DNA of 64,000 nucleotides from positions 806,900 to 870,899 of the forward strand of contig JACTAT010000282.1 of NCBI GenBank assembly GCA_014526335.1, read 5' to 3'. Every line of letters starts with the position of its first letter. Position 1 is the stretch's first letter. Source of the DNA: Chrysaora quinquecirrha. Its lineage: Eukaryota > Cnidaria > Scyphozoa > Semaeostomeae > Pelagiidae. The position numbers were made by a program, and so were the translations under genes. This document shows, in pieces, positions 24,512-36,270 of the stretch. The notes beneath the pieces were generated by a model. It was given only the letters and a program-made list of their open reading frames with translations, made no database searches and was not told the DNA's origin.

Positions 24512-25965
24512 AGGGGCGGTTATTATATTTGATCGTCGCAAATAAGGACATACAAAACCGTTAATAGCGCGGAAACGGCTCGACGGATCTGCACCAGATT
24601 TCTGGTACCCGACTATTTTCGGGGTTGACATTGATGATTCAATTGGTTCGGAGATTGTACCACTGTTCCTTTGTGCCAAAGTGGCACATTTGTGCCAATT
24701 TTGAATGGGATTCAATAGGGGAAACTTTCGTAACGAATTGCGGGACAACGGGGTGGCCGATTTTCGTGGAACAAACGTTGGTGGATAGGGTTCCTTGGTG
24801 GCCATTGGGCGCGGTGGGTTTTGGGCGTGGCGTAGGTGTAGTGACGTCACGGCGACGTCAAGAAGAGCCAAAAATGTGCCAAAATTTAGGCCCACTTTTT
24901 CATTTTTGGCGCATTTGATCCACAGGGATGGTACCCGAGATTTTCAGTTGGATTCTGGTACTTTCGCACACGGCGCATCCGACCGTGGGTGTGCCAACTT
25001 TCTATATATAGGTTTATGACGTCATAATGACGTCACAAGTTTGAAAATTAGGTCCAAGATAAATTTAGTTGAAGTGAACAAAAGTGGTGGAACGGGGTAA
25101 TTCGGGGCGTAGATTTCGAATATGATAGTGCCGTTTGCAAAATTTGAGATTATGACGTCATTATGACGTCATCAATTTTTGCGATTCTCACGCAGGGTTT
25201 TGGAGGGGTTCTTGATGCGTGATTTGGTTCAAACTCACATATGTTAGTGACTGGGGCATGGGTAATGCGACTGAACCGTTGAAATTGGACCAGTTTCATT
25301 TGTGCCAATTTTGTGGGACATGTGGCTGCGTCCGCTGTCGTTTTCATCGAAGAGTTGCCAATTTCTATGCAATTGGTTGGAAGTGGGCTTGGATCGCCTA
25401 GATAAGTAGCTTTTGACCGTATGAGACTTGCAACACCAATTTTTGGCACTTCTGACATTTTGTGACGTCACTGGGACATTTTCAAAACTGACAAAAGTTC
25501 CAAAACTTTGGATGCTAATAACTTTGTGACCAATGCTCCAATTTCGACCAAACTTGGGGAATGACATGTATATGGGCCCAAAAAGGTGTGTGGAAAATTT
25601 GAGCTATATGGGTGTGGTTGTGACGTCACAAGGGCGTGGTCGAAATTCAATTCCAGTGTTTGCCGAAGGCAAAAACTGCGAGGTTGACGCGAGCGCAGCG
25701 AGCGGCAACCGAGCAGAGCGGAGCGGAGTTTGCGGAGCACTGCGGAGCGGTGTTTTGTTGTATCAAAAGCAACAACAACAACAACAACATTTGCCTTGTA
25801 ATTTTGGAAAAACTCGTGAAGGACTACTTTTCAAAGGCAAAATTGGGACGATTCTCTTTGTTTTTTCGAGCCAAAAAAACTCCACCCTATAGTGGGGGGT
25901 TAGGAGGGTACCCCGTGGGTTTTGGGGTATAAGAACCTCTCCCCCCTGCGCGTGCATGTCTTGTT
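24512..25965. repeat. Array 1 unit 6
   Basis: The left end is GGGGCGG and the right end TATAAGAACCTCTCC. The GAGCG block is shortened and reads GGAGTTTGCGGAGCACTGC. The (CAA)n tract is preceded by AAAAG instead of ATGG. Confidence 0.9.
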
Positions 25966-25981
25966 AGGAGAGGTTATTATA
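25928..25981. other. Inter-unit stem-loop (example)
   Basis: The right terminus of unit 6 (25928-25942) pairs with the left terminus of unit 7 (25967-25981) with one mismatch in 15, leaving a 24-nt loop that ends in GTCTTGTTA. Comparable hairpins are possible at other junctions when the terminus classes match. Confidence 0.6.
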
Positions 25982-27427
25982 TTTATACGCAGCAAATAAG
26001 GACATACAAAACCGTTAATAGCGCTGAAACGGCTCGACGGATCTGCACCAGATTTCTGGTACCCGACTATTTTCGGGGTTGACATTGATGATTCAATTGG
26101 TTCGGAGATTGTACCACTGTTCCTTTGTGCCAAAGTGGCACATTTGTGCCAATTTTGAATGGGATTCAATAGGGAAACTTTCGTGACGAATTGCGGGACA
26201 ACGGGTGGCCGATTTTCGTGGAACAAACGTTGGTGGGTAGGGTTCCTTGGTGGCTATTGGGCGCGGTGGGTTTTGGGCGTGGCGTATGTGTTGTGACGTC
26301 ACGGCGACGTCAAGAAGAGCCAAAATGTGCCAAAATTTAGGCCCACTTTTTCATTTTGGCGCATTTGAACCACAGGGCTGGTACCCGAGATTTTAAGGCG
26401 GATTCCGGTACTTTCGCACATGGCGCATCCGACCATGCATGTGCCATGTTTCTATATATGGGTTTATGACGTCATAATGACGTCACAAGTTTGAAAATTA
26501 GGTCCAAGATAAATTTAGTTGAAGTGAACAAAAGTGGTGGAACGGGGGTAATTTGGGGCGTAGATTTCGAATATGATAGTGCCGTTTGCAAAATTTGGGA
26601 TTATGACGTCATTATGACGTCATCAATTTTTGCGATTTTCACGCTGGGTTTTGGAGGGGTTCTTGATGCGTGATTTGGTTCAAACTCACATATGTTAGTG
26701 ACTGGGGCATGGGTAATGCGACTGAACCGTTGAAATTGGACCAGTTTCATTTGTGCCAATTTTGTGGGACATGTGGCTGCATCCGCTGTCGTTTTCATCG
26801 AAGAGTTGCCAATTTCTATGCAATTGGTTGGAAGTGGGCTTGGATCGCCTGGATAAATAGCTTTTGACCGTATGAGACTTGCAACACCAATTTTTGGCAC
26901 TTTTGACATTTTGTGACGTCACTGGGACATTTTCAAAACTGACAAAAGTTCCAAAACTTTGGATGCTAATAACTTTGTGACCAATGCTCCAATTTCGACC
27001 AAACTTGGGGAATGACATGTATATGGGACCAAAAAGGTGTGTGGAAAATTTAAGCTATATGGGTGTGGTTGTGACGTCACAAGGGCGTGGTCGAAATTCA
27101 ATTCCAGTGTTTGCCGAAGGCAAAAAACTGCGAGGTTGATGCGAGCGCAGCGAGCGGCAACCGAGCAGAGCGGAGCGGAGCGGAGCAACGTGGGCGGAGC
27201 ACCGCGGAGCGGTGTGTTGTTGTATCAATGGCAACAACAACAACAACAACATTTGCCTGAAAATGTTGGAAAAACTCGTGAGGGACTACTTTTCAAAGGC
27301 AAAATCGGGCAGATTTTCTTTGTTTTTTCGAACCTAATCAACTTCACCCCATAGGGTGGGGAAAGAGGGGCTCCCCGCTTGGCAACCGGAATTAAATAGC
27401 CTCTCCCCCCGTTGGTAGGGTCTTGTT
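25966..27427. repeat. Array 1 unit 7 (class A)
   Basis: Near-identical to unit 1, including the GATAAATAGC variant and the tail after the (CAA)n tract. Homopolymer runs are one base shorter at several places (for example near 26173 and 26530). Confidence 0.9.
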
Positions 27428-29057
27428 AGGGGCGGTTATTATATTTGATCGTCGCAAATAAGGACATACAAAACCGTCAATAGCGCGGAAACGGCTCGAC
27501 GGATCTGCACCAGATTTCTGGTACCCGACTATTTTCGGGGTTGACATTGATGATTCAATTGGTTCGGAGATTGTACCACTGTTCCTTTGTGCCAAAGTGG
27601 CACATTTGTGCCAATTTTGAATGGAATTCAATAGGGGAAACTTTCGTAACGAATTGCGGGACAATGACGTGGCCGATTTTCGTGGAGCAAACGTTGGTGG
27701 GTAGGGTTCCTGGATGGCTATTGGGCGCGGTGGGTTTTGGGCGTGGCGTAGGTGTAGTGACGTCACAATGACGTCCCAAAGGGCCAAAAATGTGCCAAAA
27801 TTTAGGCCCACTTTTTCATTTTTGGCGCATTTGAACCACAGGGCTGGTACCCGAGATTTTAAGGCGGATTCCGGTACTTTCGCACATGGCGCATCCGACC
27901 ATGCATGTGCCATGTTTCTATATATAGGTTTATGACGTCATAATGACGTCACAAGTTTGAAAATTAGGTCCAAGATAAATTGAGCTGAGGGGAACAAAAA
28001 GTGGTAGAACGGGGGTAATTCGGGGCGTAGATTTCGAATATGATAGTGCCGTTTGCAAATTTTGGGATTATGACGTCATTATGACGTCATCAATTTTTGC
28101 GATTTTCACGCAGGGTTTTGGAGGGGTTCTTGATGCGTGATTTGGTTCAAACTCACATATGTTAGTGACTGGGGCATGGGTAATGCGACTGAACCGTTGA
28201 AATTGGACCAGTTTCATTTGTGCCAATTTTGTGGGACATGTGGCTGCATCCGCTGTCGTTTTCATCGAGGAGTTGCCAATTTCTATGCAATTGGTTGGAA
28301 GTGGGCTTGGATCGCCTAGATAAGTAGCTTTTGACCGTATGAGACTTGCAACACCAATTTTTGGCACTTTTGACATTTTGTGACGTCACTGGGACATTTT
28401 CAAAACTGACAAAAGTTCCAAAACTTTGGATGCTAATAACTTTGTGACCAATGCTCCAATTTCGACCAAACTTGGGGAATGGCATGTATATGGGACCAAA
28501 AAGGTGTGTGGGAAGTTTGAGCTATATGGGCGTGGTTGTGACGTCATAAGGGCGTGGTCGAAATTCAATTCCAGTGTTTGCCGAAGGCAAAAAACTGCGA
28601 GGTTGACGCGAGCACAGCGAGCGGCAACCGAGCAGAGCGGAGCGGAGCGGAGCAACGTGGGCGGAGCACCGCGGAGCGGTGTTTTGTTGTATCAATGGCA
28701 ACAACAACAACAACAACATTTGCCTTGAAATTTTGGAAAAACTCGTGAAGGACTACTTTTCAAAGGCAAAATTGGGACGATTCTCTTTGTTTTTTCGAGC
28801 CAAAAAAACTCCACCCTATAGTGGGGGGTAAGGAGGGTACCCCGTGGGTTTTGGGGTATAATAACCGCCCCCCCGGCTTGGCCATATGTCTTGTGTATAT
28901 GCTTATACTTGTACTCCGATAACACACAGCTCTATCCTAGGTTTCAAGGGTTTCAAGGTTTGAAGCCCTTCTAGTGTATATGCTTAAACTTGTACACCGA
29001 TAACACACATCTCTATCCTAGGTTTCAAGGGTTTCAAGGTTTGAAGCCTTCTAGTTT
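27428..29057. repeat. Array 1 unit 8 (class B) plus 81-bp spacer pair
   Basis: Follows a class A unit exactly as unit 2 does, and carries the same downstream spacer pair (about 28,895-29,055). Units 7-8 are therefore a duplicated two-unit block of units 1-2. Confidence 0.9.
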
Positions 29058-30544
29058 AGGAGAGGCTATTATACTTTACCGGGAAAAAATAAGCAAATTG
29101 CAAATGCTTATAGCGCGGAAGTGGTGCGTCGGATCTGCACCAGATTTCAGGTACCCCACCATTTGTTGGGGGGCCGTGAACGAATCCGGGGGTTTTTTTT
29201 GCATCCGAGTTGGCACTTTTGAGAAAAGTGGCACTTTTTTTAAAAATGCGTCACTTTTGTATGGGATTCAATAGGGGAAAACTTTGGGTAAAAAGCACGG
29301 GACAACCGCTGGGCCGATTTTCGTGGAACACACGTTGGGGGGTAGGGTTCCGTAATGGCTATAGGGCGCTGTGGGTTTTGGGCGTGGCAAAGGTGTTGTG
29401 ACGTCACGGTGACGTCATGAACGTGCAAAAATGGGCCAAAATTTAGGCCCATTTTGGTTTTTTGTGGTGCTTTTTTTTCTGGGGGCTGGTACCCCGGATT
29501 TTAAGTTGGATTCGGGTACTTTCGAGTATGGCGCATCTGACCATGGGTGTGCCAACTTTCTATATATAGGTTTATGACGTCATAATGACGTCACAAATGT
29601 GGTAATTCGGCCCCCCGAAAGTTTGTTGGAGTGGAACAAAAAGTAGTGGAACGGGGGTAATTTGGGGCGTAGATTCCGAATCTGTTAGTGCCGTTTGCGA
29701 ATTTTGGGGTTATGACGTCATTATGACGTCATCAATGTTGGCACTTTTCACGGGGGCTTTTGGAGGGGTTCTGGGAGGGTGATCGGGTTGAATCTCATAT
29801 ATGTTAGGCACTGGGGCATGGGTAAACGGACTTCACCGTTGAAATTTGTTCAGTGTCATTTGTGCCACTTTTGTGGGACACAGGGCTGCGTCGGCTGTCG
29901 TTTTCATCGGCGAGTTGTCAATTTCTATGCAATTGGTTGGAAGTGGGCTTCGATGGCCTAGATAAGTTGCTTTTAACTGTATCAGACCTGCAACACCGAT
30001 TTTTGGCATTTTTGACACTTTGTGACGTCATTGGCACATTTTCAAAAGTGACAAAAGTTCCAAAACTTTGAGTGGCTGTAACTTTGTCATCCAGGATCGG
30101 ATTTCCACCAAACTTGGGGAATGGCATGTATATGAGACCAAAAAGGTGTGTGGGAAATTTGAGCCATATGGGTGTGGTCGTGACGTCATAAGGGCGTGGT
30201 CAAATTTACTTCCAGTGTTTGCCGAAGGCAAAAACAGCGAGGTTGACGCGAGCGCAGCGAGCGGCAACCGAGCGTAGCGTAGCGGAGCACTGCGGAGCGG
30301 TGCAGCGCGGAGCGGAGCGCCGCGAAGCGGTGTTTTCCTGTAACCATGGCAATAACAACAACAACAACATTTGCCTTAAAATTTTGGAAAAACTCATGAA
30401 GAACTACTTTTTGAAGGCAAAATGGGGCAGATTTTCTTTGTTTTTTCGAACCTAATCAACTTCACCCAATAGGGTGGGGAAAGAGGGGCTCCCCGCTTGG
30501 CCACCGGAATTAAATAGCCTCTCCCCCCTGTGCTTAGGGTCTTG
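29058..30544. repeat. Array 1 unit 9 (class G, divergent)
   Basis: Starts GGAGAGGCTATTATACTTTA and is the most diverged full unit. Its start is shared with unit 17 in array 2. It ends TTAAATAGCCTCTCC and then breaks directly into the middle of another unit. Confidence 0.9.
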
Positions 30545-31719
30545 TGACGTCATTATGACGTCATCAATGTTGGCACTTTTCACGGGGGCTTTTGGAGGGG
30601 TTCTGGGAGGGTGATCGGGTTGAATCTCATATATGTTAGGCACTGGGGCATGGGTAAACGGACTTCACCGTTGAAATTTGTTCAGTGTCATTTGTGCCAC
30701 TTTTGTGGGACACAGGGCTGCATCGGCTGTTGTTTTCATCGAAGAGCTGCCAAATTTTGTGCAATTGGTTGGAAGTGGGCTTGGATGGCCTAGGTAAGTT
30801 GCTTTTGACTATATGAGACGGGCAACACTGATTTTTGGCACATTTGACACTTTGTGACGTCACTGGGCCATTTTCAAAAGTGACAAAAGTTCCAAAACTT
30901 TGGATGCTAATAACCTTGTGACCAAAGGTCCGATTTCGACCAAACTTGGGGAATAGTATTTCTATAAGACCGAGCAGGTGTGTGAAAAATTTTGGCTCTA
31001 TGGGCGTGGTTGTGACGTCATAAGGGCGTGGTCAAAATTGAATTCCAGGGTTAGCCGAAGGCAAAAAACTGCGAGGTTGACGCGAGCGCAGCGAGCGGCA
31101 ACAGAGCATAGCAGAGCGGAGCGGTGCTGAGCGGAGCGATTTTGACTGTATGAGACTTGCAACACCGATTTTTGGCACTTTTGACACTTTGTGACGTCAT
31201 TGGCACATTTTCAAAAGTGACAAAAGTTCCAAAACTTTGGGTGCTAATAACATTGCAACGAAAAGTCCAATTTTGACCAAACTTGGGGAATGGTATGTCT
31301 ATAAGGTAGAAAGGTTGTGTGGAAAATTTGGGCTAAATGGGTGTGCTTGTGACGTCACAAGGGCGTGGTCAAAATTCACTTCCAGTGTTTGCCGAAGGCA
31401 AAAAACTGCGAGGTTGCCGCGAGCGCAGCGAGCGGCAACAGAGCGTAGCAGAGCGGAGCGATGCGGAGCGAAGCAGCGCGGAGCGGGGCGCCGCGGAGCG
31501 GTGTTTTGCTGTAACAATGGCTGCAACAACAACAACAACATTTGCCTGAAAATTTTGGAAAAACTCACAAAGGACTACTTTTCAACGGCAAAATGGGGCA
31601 GATTATCTTTTCTGTTTCGAGCCAAATCAACTTCACCCTATAGTGTGGGGCTCAGTAGGGGTACCCCGCTTGGCCACGGGGGTAAAATAGCCTCTCCCCC
31701 CTGTGCTTAGGGTCTTGTT
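30545..31719. repeat. Array 1 units 10 and 11, deletion-fused remnants
   Basis: Unit 10 begins at the central TGACGTCA pair and lacks about the first 650 bases. At about 31,137, within its GAGCG block, it jumps back to the TTTTGACTGTATGAGAC part of the next unit, which therefore lacks about 900 bases. The junction sequences point to unequal exchange or slippage at GAGCG and TGACGTCA motifs. Confidence 0.85.
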
Positions 31720-33347
31720 AAGGGCGGTTATTATACTTTATCGAGAAAAAATAACGATTTTTGGAACCTGAATAACGCGGAAACCGTACGGTGGATCTTC
31801 TCCAGATTTCTGGTACCCGACCATTTGTCTGGGGGCCCCGTCCTGTCCAAGTGGTTTCCGGCGCGTGCGAATTGGCACTTTTGAGAAAAATGGAACTTTT
31901 GTTTAAAAAGTGGCACTTTTGAATGGGATTCAATAGGGGAAAACTTTGATTAAAAAGTGCGGGACAACGACTGGGCCGATTTTGGTGGAACAAACGTTGG
32001 TGGGTAGGGTTCCTGGATGGCTATTGGGCGCGGTGGGTTTTGGGCGTGGCGTAGGTGTAGTGACGTCACAATGACGTCCCAAAGGGCCAAAAATGTGCCA
32101 AAATTTAGGCCCACTTTTTCATTTTTGGCGCATTTGAACCACAGGGCTGGTACCCGAGATTTTAAGGCGGATTCCGGTACTTTCGCACATGGCGCATCCG
32201 ACCATGCATGTGCCATGTTTCTATATATAGGTTTATGACGTCATAATGACGTCACAAGTTTGAAAATTAGGTCCAAGATAAATTGAGCTGAGGGAACAAA
32301 AGTGGTAGAACGGGGTAATTCGGGGCGTAGATTTCGAATATGATAGTGCCGTTTGCAAATTTTGGGATTATGACGTCATTATGACGTCATCAATTTTTGC
32401 GATTTTCACGCAGGGTTTTGGAGGGGTTCTTGATGCGTGATTTGGTTCAAACTCACATATGTTAGTGACTGGGGCATGGGTAATGCGACTGAACCGTTGA
32501 AATTGGACCAGTTTCATTTGTGCCAATTTTGTGGGACATGTGGCTGCATCCGCTGTCGTTTTCATCGAAGAGTTGCCAATTTCTATGCAATTGGTTGGAA
32601 GTGGGCTTGGATCGCCTAGATAAGTAGCTTTTGACCGTATGAGACTTGCAACACCAATTTTGGCACTTTTGACATTTTGTGACGTCACTGGGACATTTTC
32701 AAAACTGACAAAAGTTCCAAAACTTTGGATGCTAATAACTTTGTGACCAATGCTCCAATTTCGACCAAACTTGGGGAATGGCATGTATATGGGACCAAAA
32801 AGGTGTGTGGGAAGTTTGAGCTATATGGGCGTGGTTGTGACGTCATAAGGGCGTGGTCGAAATTCAATTCCAGTGTTTGCGAAGGCAAAAACTGCGAGGT
32901 TGACGCGAGCACAGCGAGCGGCAACCGAGCAGAGCGGAGCGGAGCGGAGCAACGTGGGCGGAGCACCGCGGAGCGGTGTTTTGTTGTATCAATGGCAACA
33001 ACAACAACAACAACATTTGCCTTGAAATTTTGGAAAAACTCGTGAAGGACTACTTTTCAAAGGCAAAATTGGGACGATTCTCTTTGTTTTTCGAGCCAAA
33101 AAACTCCACCCTATAGTGGGGGTAAGGAGGGTACCCGTGGGTTTTGGGGTATAATAACCGCCCCCGGCTTGGCCATATGTCTTGTGTATATGCTTATACT
33201 TGTACTCCGATAACACACAGCTCTATCCTAGGTTTCAAGGGTTTCAAGGTTTGAAGCCCTTCTAGTGTATATGCTTAAACTTGTACACCGATAACACACA
33301 TCTCTATCCTAGGTTTCAAGGGTTTCAAGGTTTGAAGCCTTCTAGTT
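31720..33347. repeat. Array 1 unit 12, C/B hybrid, plus 81-bp spacer pair
   Basis: The first about 290 bases match unit 3 (class C). After GGGTAGGGTTCC near 32,011 it matches class B, including CGTAGGTGTAGTGACGTC and the spacer pair at the end. This is a clear recombination or gene-conversion switch. Many homopolymers are shortened from about 32,290 to 33,400. Confidence 0.9.
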
Positions 33348-34490
33348 AAGGGCGGTTATTATACTTTATCGAGAAAAATAACGATTTTGGAACCTGAATA
33401 ACGCGGAAACCGTGACGGTGGATCTTCTCCAGATTTCTGGTACCCGACCATTTGTCTGGGGGCCCCGTCCTGTCCAAGTGGTTTCCGGCGCGTGCGAATT
33501 GGCACTTTTGAGAAAAATGGAACTTTTGTTTAAAAGTGGCACTTTTGAATGGGATTCAATAGGGAAAACTTTGATTAAAAAGTGCGGGACAACGACTGGG
33601 CCGATTTTGGTGGAACAAACGTTGGTGGGTAGGGTTCCACGGTGGCTATTGGGCGCGGTGAGTTTTGGGCGTGGCAGAGGTGTCGTGACGTCACGGTGAC
33701 GTCACGAAGGTCCAAAAATGGGCCAAAAACTTAGGCCATTTTCGCGTTTTTGGCGCATTTGGTCCACAGGGCTGGTACCCGAGATTTTAAGATGGATTCC
33801 GGTACTTTCGCACATGGCGCATTCGACCATGGGTGTGCCAAGTTTCTATATATATGTTTATGACGTCATAATGACGTCACAAGTTTGAAAAATGGGCCTA
33901 AGATGGAAATTTTAGAATGGAACAAAAAGTGGTGAAACGGGGGTAGTTCGGTGCGTAGAATCCGAATATCGTGGTGCCGTTTTCGAAAATTGGGATTATG
34001 ACGTCATTATGACGTCATCAATGTTGGTACTTTTCGAAGAGGCTTTTGGAGGGGTTCGAGATGCCGGATTTGACTGAAACTCAGATATGTTAGTCACTTG
34101 GGCATTGGGAAGCCTGCTATGGCGTTGAAATTGGCCAGGTGTCGTTTGTGCCAAATTTGTGGGACACAGGGCTGCGTCCGCTGTCGTTTTCATCGAAGAG
34201 TTGCCAATTTTGATGGAATGTGTTGGAGATGGGTTTATATGGCCTGTATTAGTAGTTTGTGGCCGTACGCAGCTGGCAACATCGATTTCTGGCACTTTTG
34301 ACAATTTGTGACGTCATTGGCACATTTTCAAAAGTGACAAAAGTTCCAAAACTTTGAATGCTAATAACTTTGCTGTAAATGGTCCGATTTCTTCCAAATT
34401 TTGGGGATGGCATGTCTGTTAGGTGGAAAAGGTGTCAGAAAAATGTCAGCTGTTCGGGCGTGGTCGTTACGTCATAAGGGCGTGGTCAAG
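33348..34490. repeat. Array 1 unit 13 (class C), diverging end
   Basis: Matches unit 3 to about 34,210, then diverges progressively. It keeps the GGGCGTGGTC and TACGTCATAAGGGCGTGG signature near 34,456-34,488, but has no (CAA)n tract and no right terminus. Confidence 0.85.
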
Positions 34491-34980
34491 AAAAACTAAC
34501 GTCTGTCGTTTTTTCAAATATGGTATGCGTTGTATTACTTTTACTCGCAAGGAACGTTGAGTGCACCATTCTCCATTGCCACAGCAAATTTGGTATACAT
34601 ATATGACGTCATGATGATGTCATCGCCATTCAAAGTTTTCAATACGTTTGTGCCAATAACATATCTTCCATACTAGGTACCTTGACCAAATTTTCCACAA
34701 TGTTTGCCATTGGCAATATAAAGACGCCTGCCAAATTTAATGCGGAATATTGTTACCGTTTAGGAGATATAGGTATTTAAAGTTTTGCCCTATTACTCAA
34801 AATAAGGTTCCTATACAATTCGTATAATTTCGTAGCAAAGCGTATCCTTGCAACCACATGGTTAATAGATATGATAAATAATGGTTCTTAAATAATTTGA
34901 GAGAACTTTAATATGTCGTCTGTCAACAAATGTCGTTTTCCCATTTACTTGAGTAAGTGTATAGATCTTAATTTGACGCT
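34491..34980. other. Transition zone with unit-like fragments
   Basis: Sequence of the same style continues: TGACGTCATGATGATGTCAT at about 34,602-34,621 and a CCAATAACATATCTTCCATAC stretch parallel to the GCTAATAACTTTG part of the units. It may be an old, undeleted relative of the unit or its ancestral flank. There is no gene. Confidence 0.4.
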
Positions 34981-34995
34981 TGATATTTCACGTAG

Positions 34996-35153
34996 ACGAC
35001 TCCCGTGATGCTCTTGGGTCGACAGTCGTTACAAGACTGAGAGAACAGAAATATTTCGTAATCGTTCAGCCACACAGAGAAGGAAAGCTTGCGCAAAAAC
35101 TAGGATTCAGGAAGATAATGCAGTTATATTACCGTGGTGTTTTTCAATACAAA
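34996..35153 (+). CDS. Possible internal exon, unknown protein
   Basis: An open frame runs from an AG at about 34,995 to a strong donor (AAAG then GTAAGAC) at 35,154. It encodes about 52 residues with a SRDALGSTVVTRLREQKYF block and a KLGFRKIMQLYY block. The composition is protein-like and the splice sites fit, but I recognise no domain and no partner exon. Confidence 0.35.
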
Positions 35154-35324
35154 GGTAAGACAAATTTCTTTTGTCAATCGTTTTGTATTCTGTGCTTCAC
35201 CTTATTTTAGTGTCTAGCTTTTGCTATGCTCCAGCTTCACCTCCTGCACCTCAACACGAACGTCCAATATCAAGTGCATTTTGATGATGTGAAGTATTAC
35301 TGAAGAAGGTGTAACCTACTGTCT

Positions 35325-36270
35325 TTAAATTGCAGGTCTGTGGGTGAATAGTGTTTCGTATAAGTAGTTTTCATTTACAGACTTGATGGGGTAGCAAATG
35401 CAGCCTATCTCTCTCAGTGTATTTAGATTGCAGGTGTGTGGGTAAAACAATGGTGTTTGGTATCAGTGTTTTCCCATTTGCAGTCTTGATGAGGGGTTAT
35501 AAATTGTACGGTTTTAGTGTCAATGAATTGCAAGTGTGTAGGTAAATAGTGTTTTCTACAAGTATTTTCTATTTACAGACTTGATGGGGTAGAAAATTTA
35601 GATTGTCAGTGTATTTGAATTGCAGGTGTGTGGTTCAATAGTGTTTGAGATCAGTGTTCTTAATTTGCAGGCTTGATTGAGAGGGAAGAAAGTGTTGGGT
35701 ATAAGTGTATTTAAATTGCAGGTGTGTGGTTGAATAGTGTTTGATATCAGTGCTTCTCATTTGCAGGCTTTGGGGGGGTGTAGAAAGTATTGCCTGTGAG
35801 TGTGTTTAAATTGCAGGTGTTTGGTTAAATAGTATTTGATATCTTTGTTTTTCATTTGCAGGTTTTTTGGGGGGTCTGCTGTCAGTGTATTTAAATTACA
35901 GGTTTGTGGTTAGATAGTGTTGGAGAACAGTGTTTTTCATTTGTAGGCTTGGGGGGTGGGCTGTCAGTGTATTTAAATTGCAGGTGTGTGGTTAAACAAT
36001 GTTTGATATCAGTGTTTTCCATTTGCAGGCTTTGGGGGTGTAGAAATTGTTGGCTGTCAGTGAATTTTAATTGCAGGTGTGTGGTTAAATAGTGTTTGAG
36101 ATCAGTGTTTTCCATTTGCAGGCTTGAGTGAGATGGAAGAAGGTGTTGGGTGTCAGTGTATTTAAATTGCAGGTATGTTTCTAAATAGTGCTTGATATCA
36201 GTGTTTCATTTGTAGGCTTAAGGGGGCAGAAAGTGTTTGGTGTCTCTGTGTATTTCAATTACAGTTGTTC
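35325..36270. repeat. Minisatellite, about 80-105-bp unit, about 11 copies
   Basis: The unit combines TTTAAATTGCAGGTGTGTGG and GATATCAGTGTTTTCCATTT followed by GCAGGC. The ATTGCAGGTGTG block recurs near 35330, 35430, 35535, 35620, 35715, 35810, 35895, 35977, 36070, 36165 and 36258. Every copy looks like a splice acceptor (pyrimidines-TTGCAG). Confidence 0.85.

Larger units (their letters stand above)
17005..34490. repeat. Array 1 of about 1.46-kb TIR-bounded units, about 13 units
   Basis: The units lie head to tail. Each begins A(G/A)G(G/A)(C/A)GG followed by (T/C)TATTATA, and most end in a near reverse complement (for example TATAATAACCGCCCC). They are separated by about 20-nt spacers ending in GTCTTGTT. 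A full unit carries about seven TGACGTCA palindromes, a (CAA)n tract and a GAGCG/GGAGC-rich block. The left edge is a clean unit terminus inside the Rep relic. The right edge fades into divergent sequence at about 34,490. Several classes of unit recur in the same order, showing higher-order duplication. The many short open frames repeated in all units show no sign of selection and are not annotated as genes. Confidence 0.95.
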
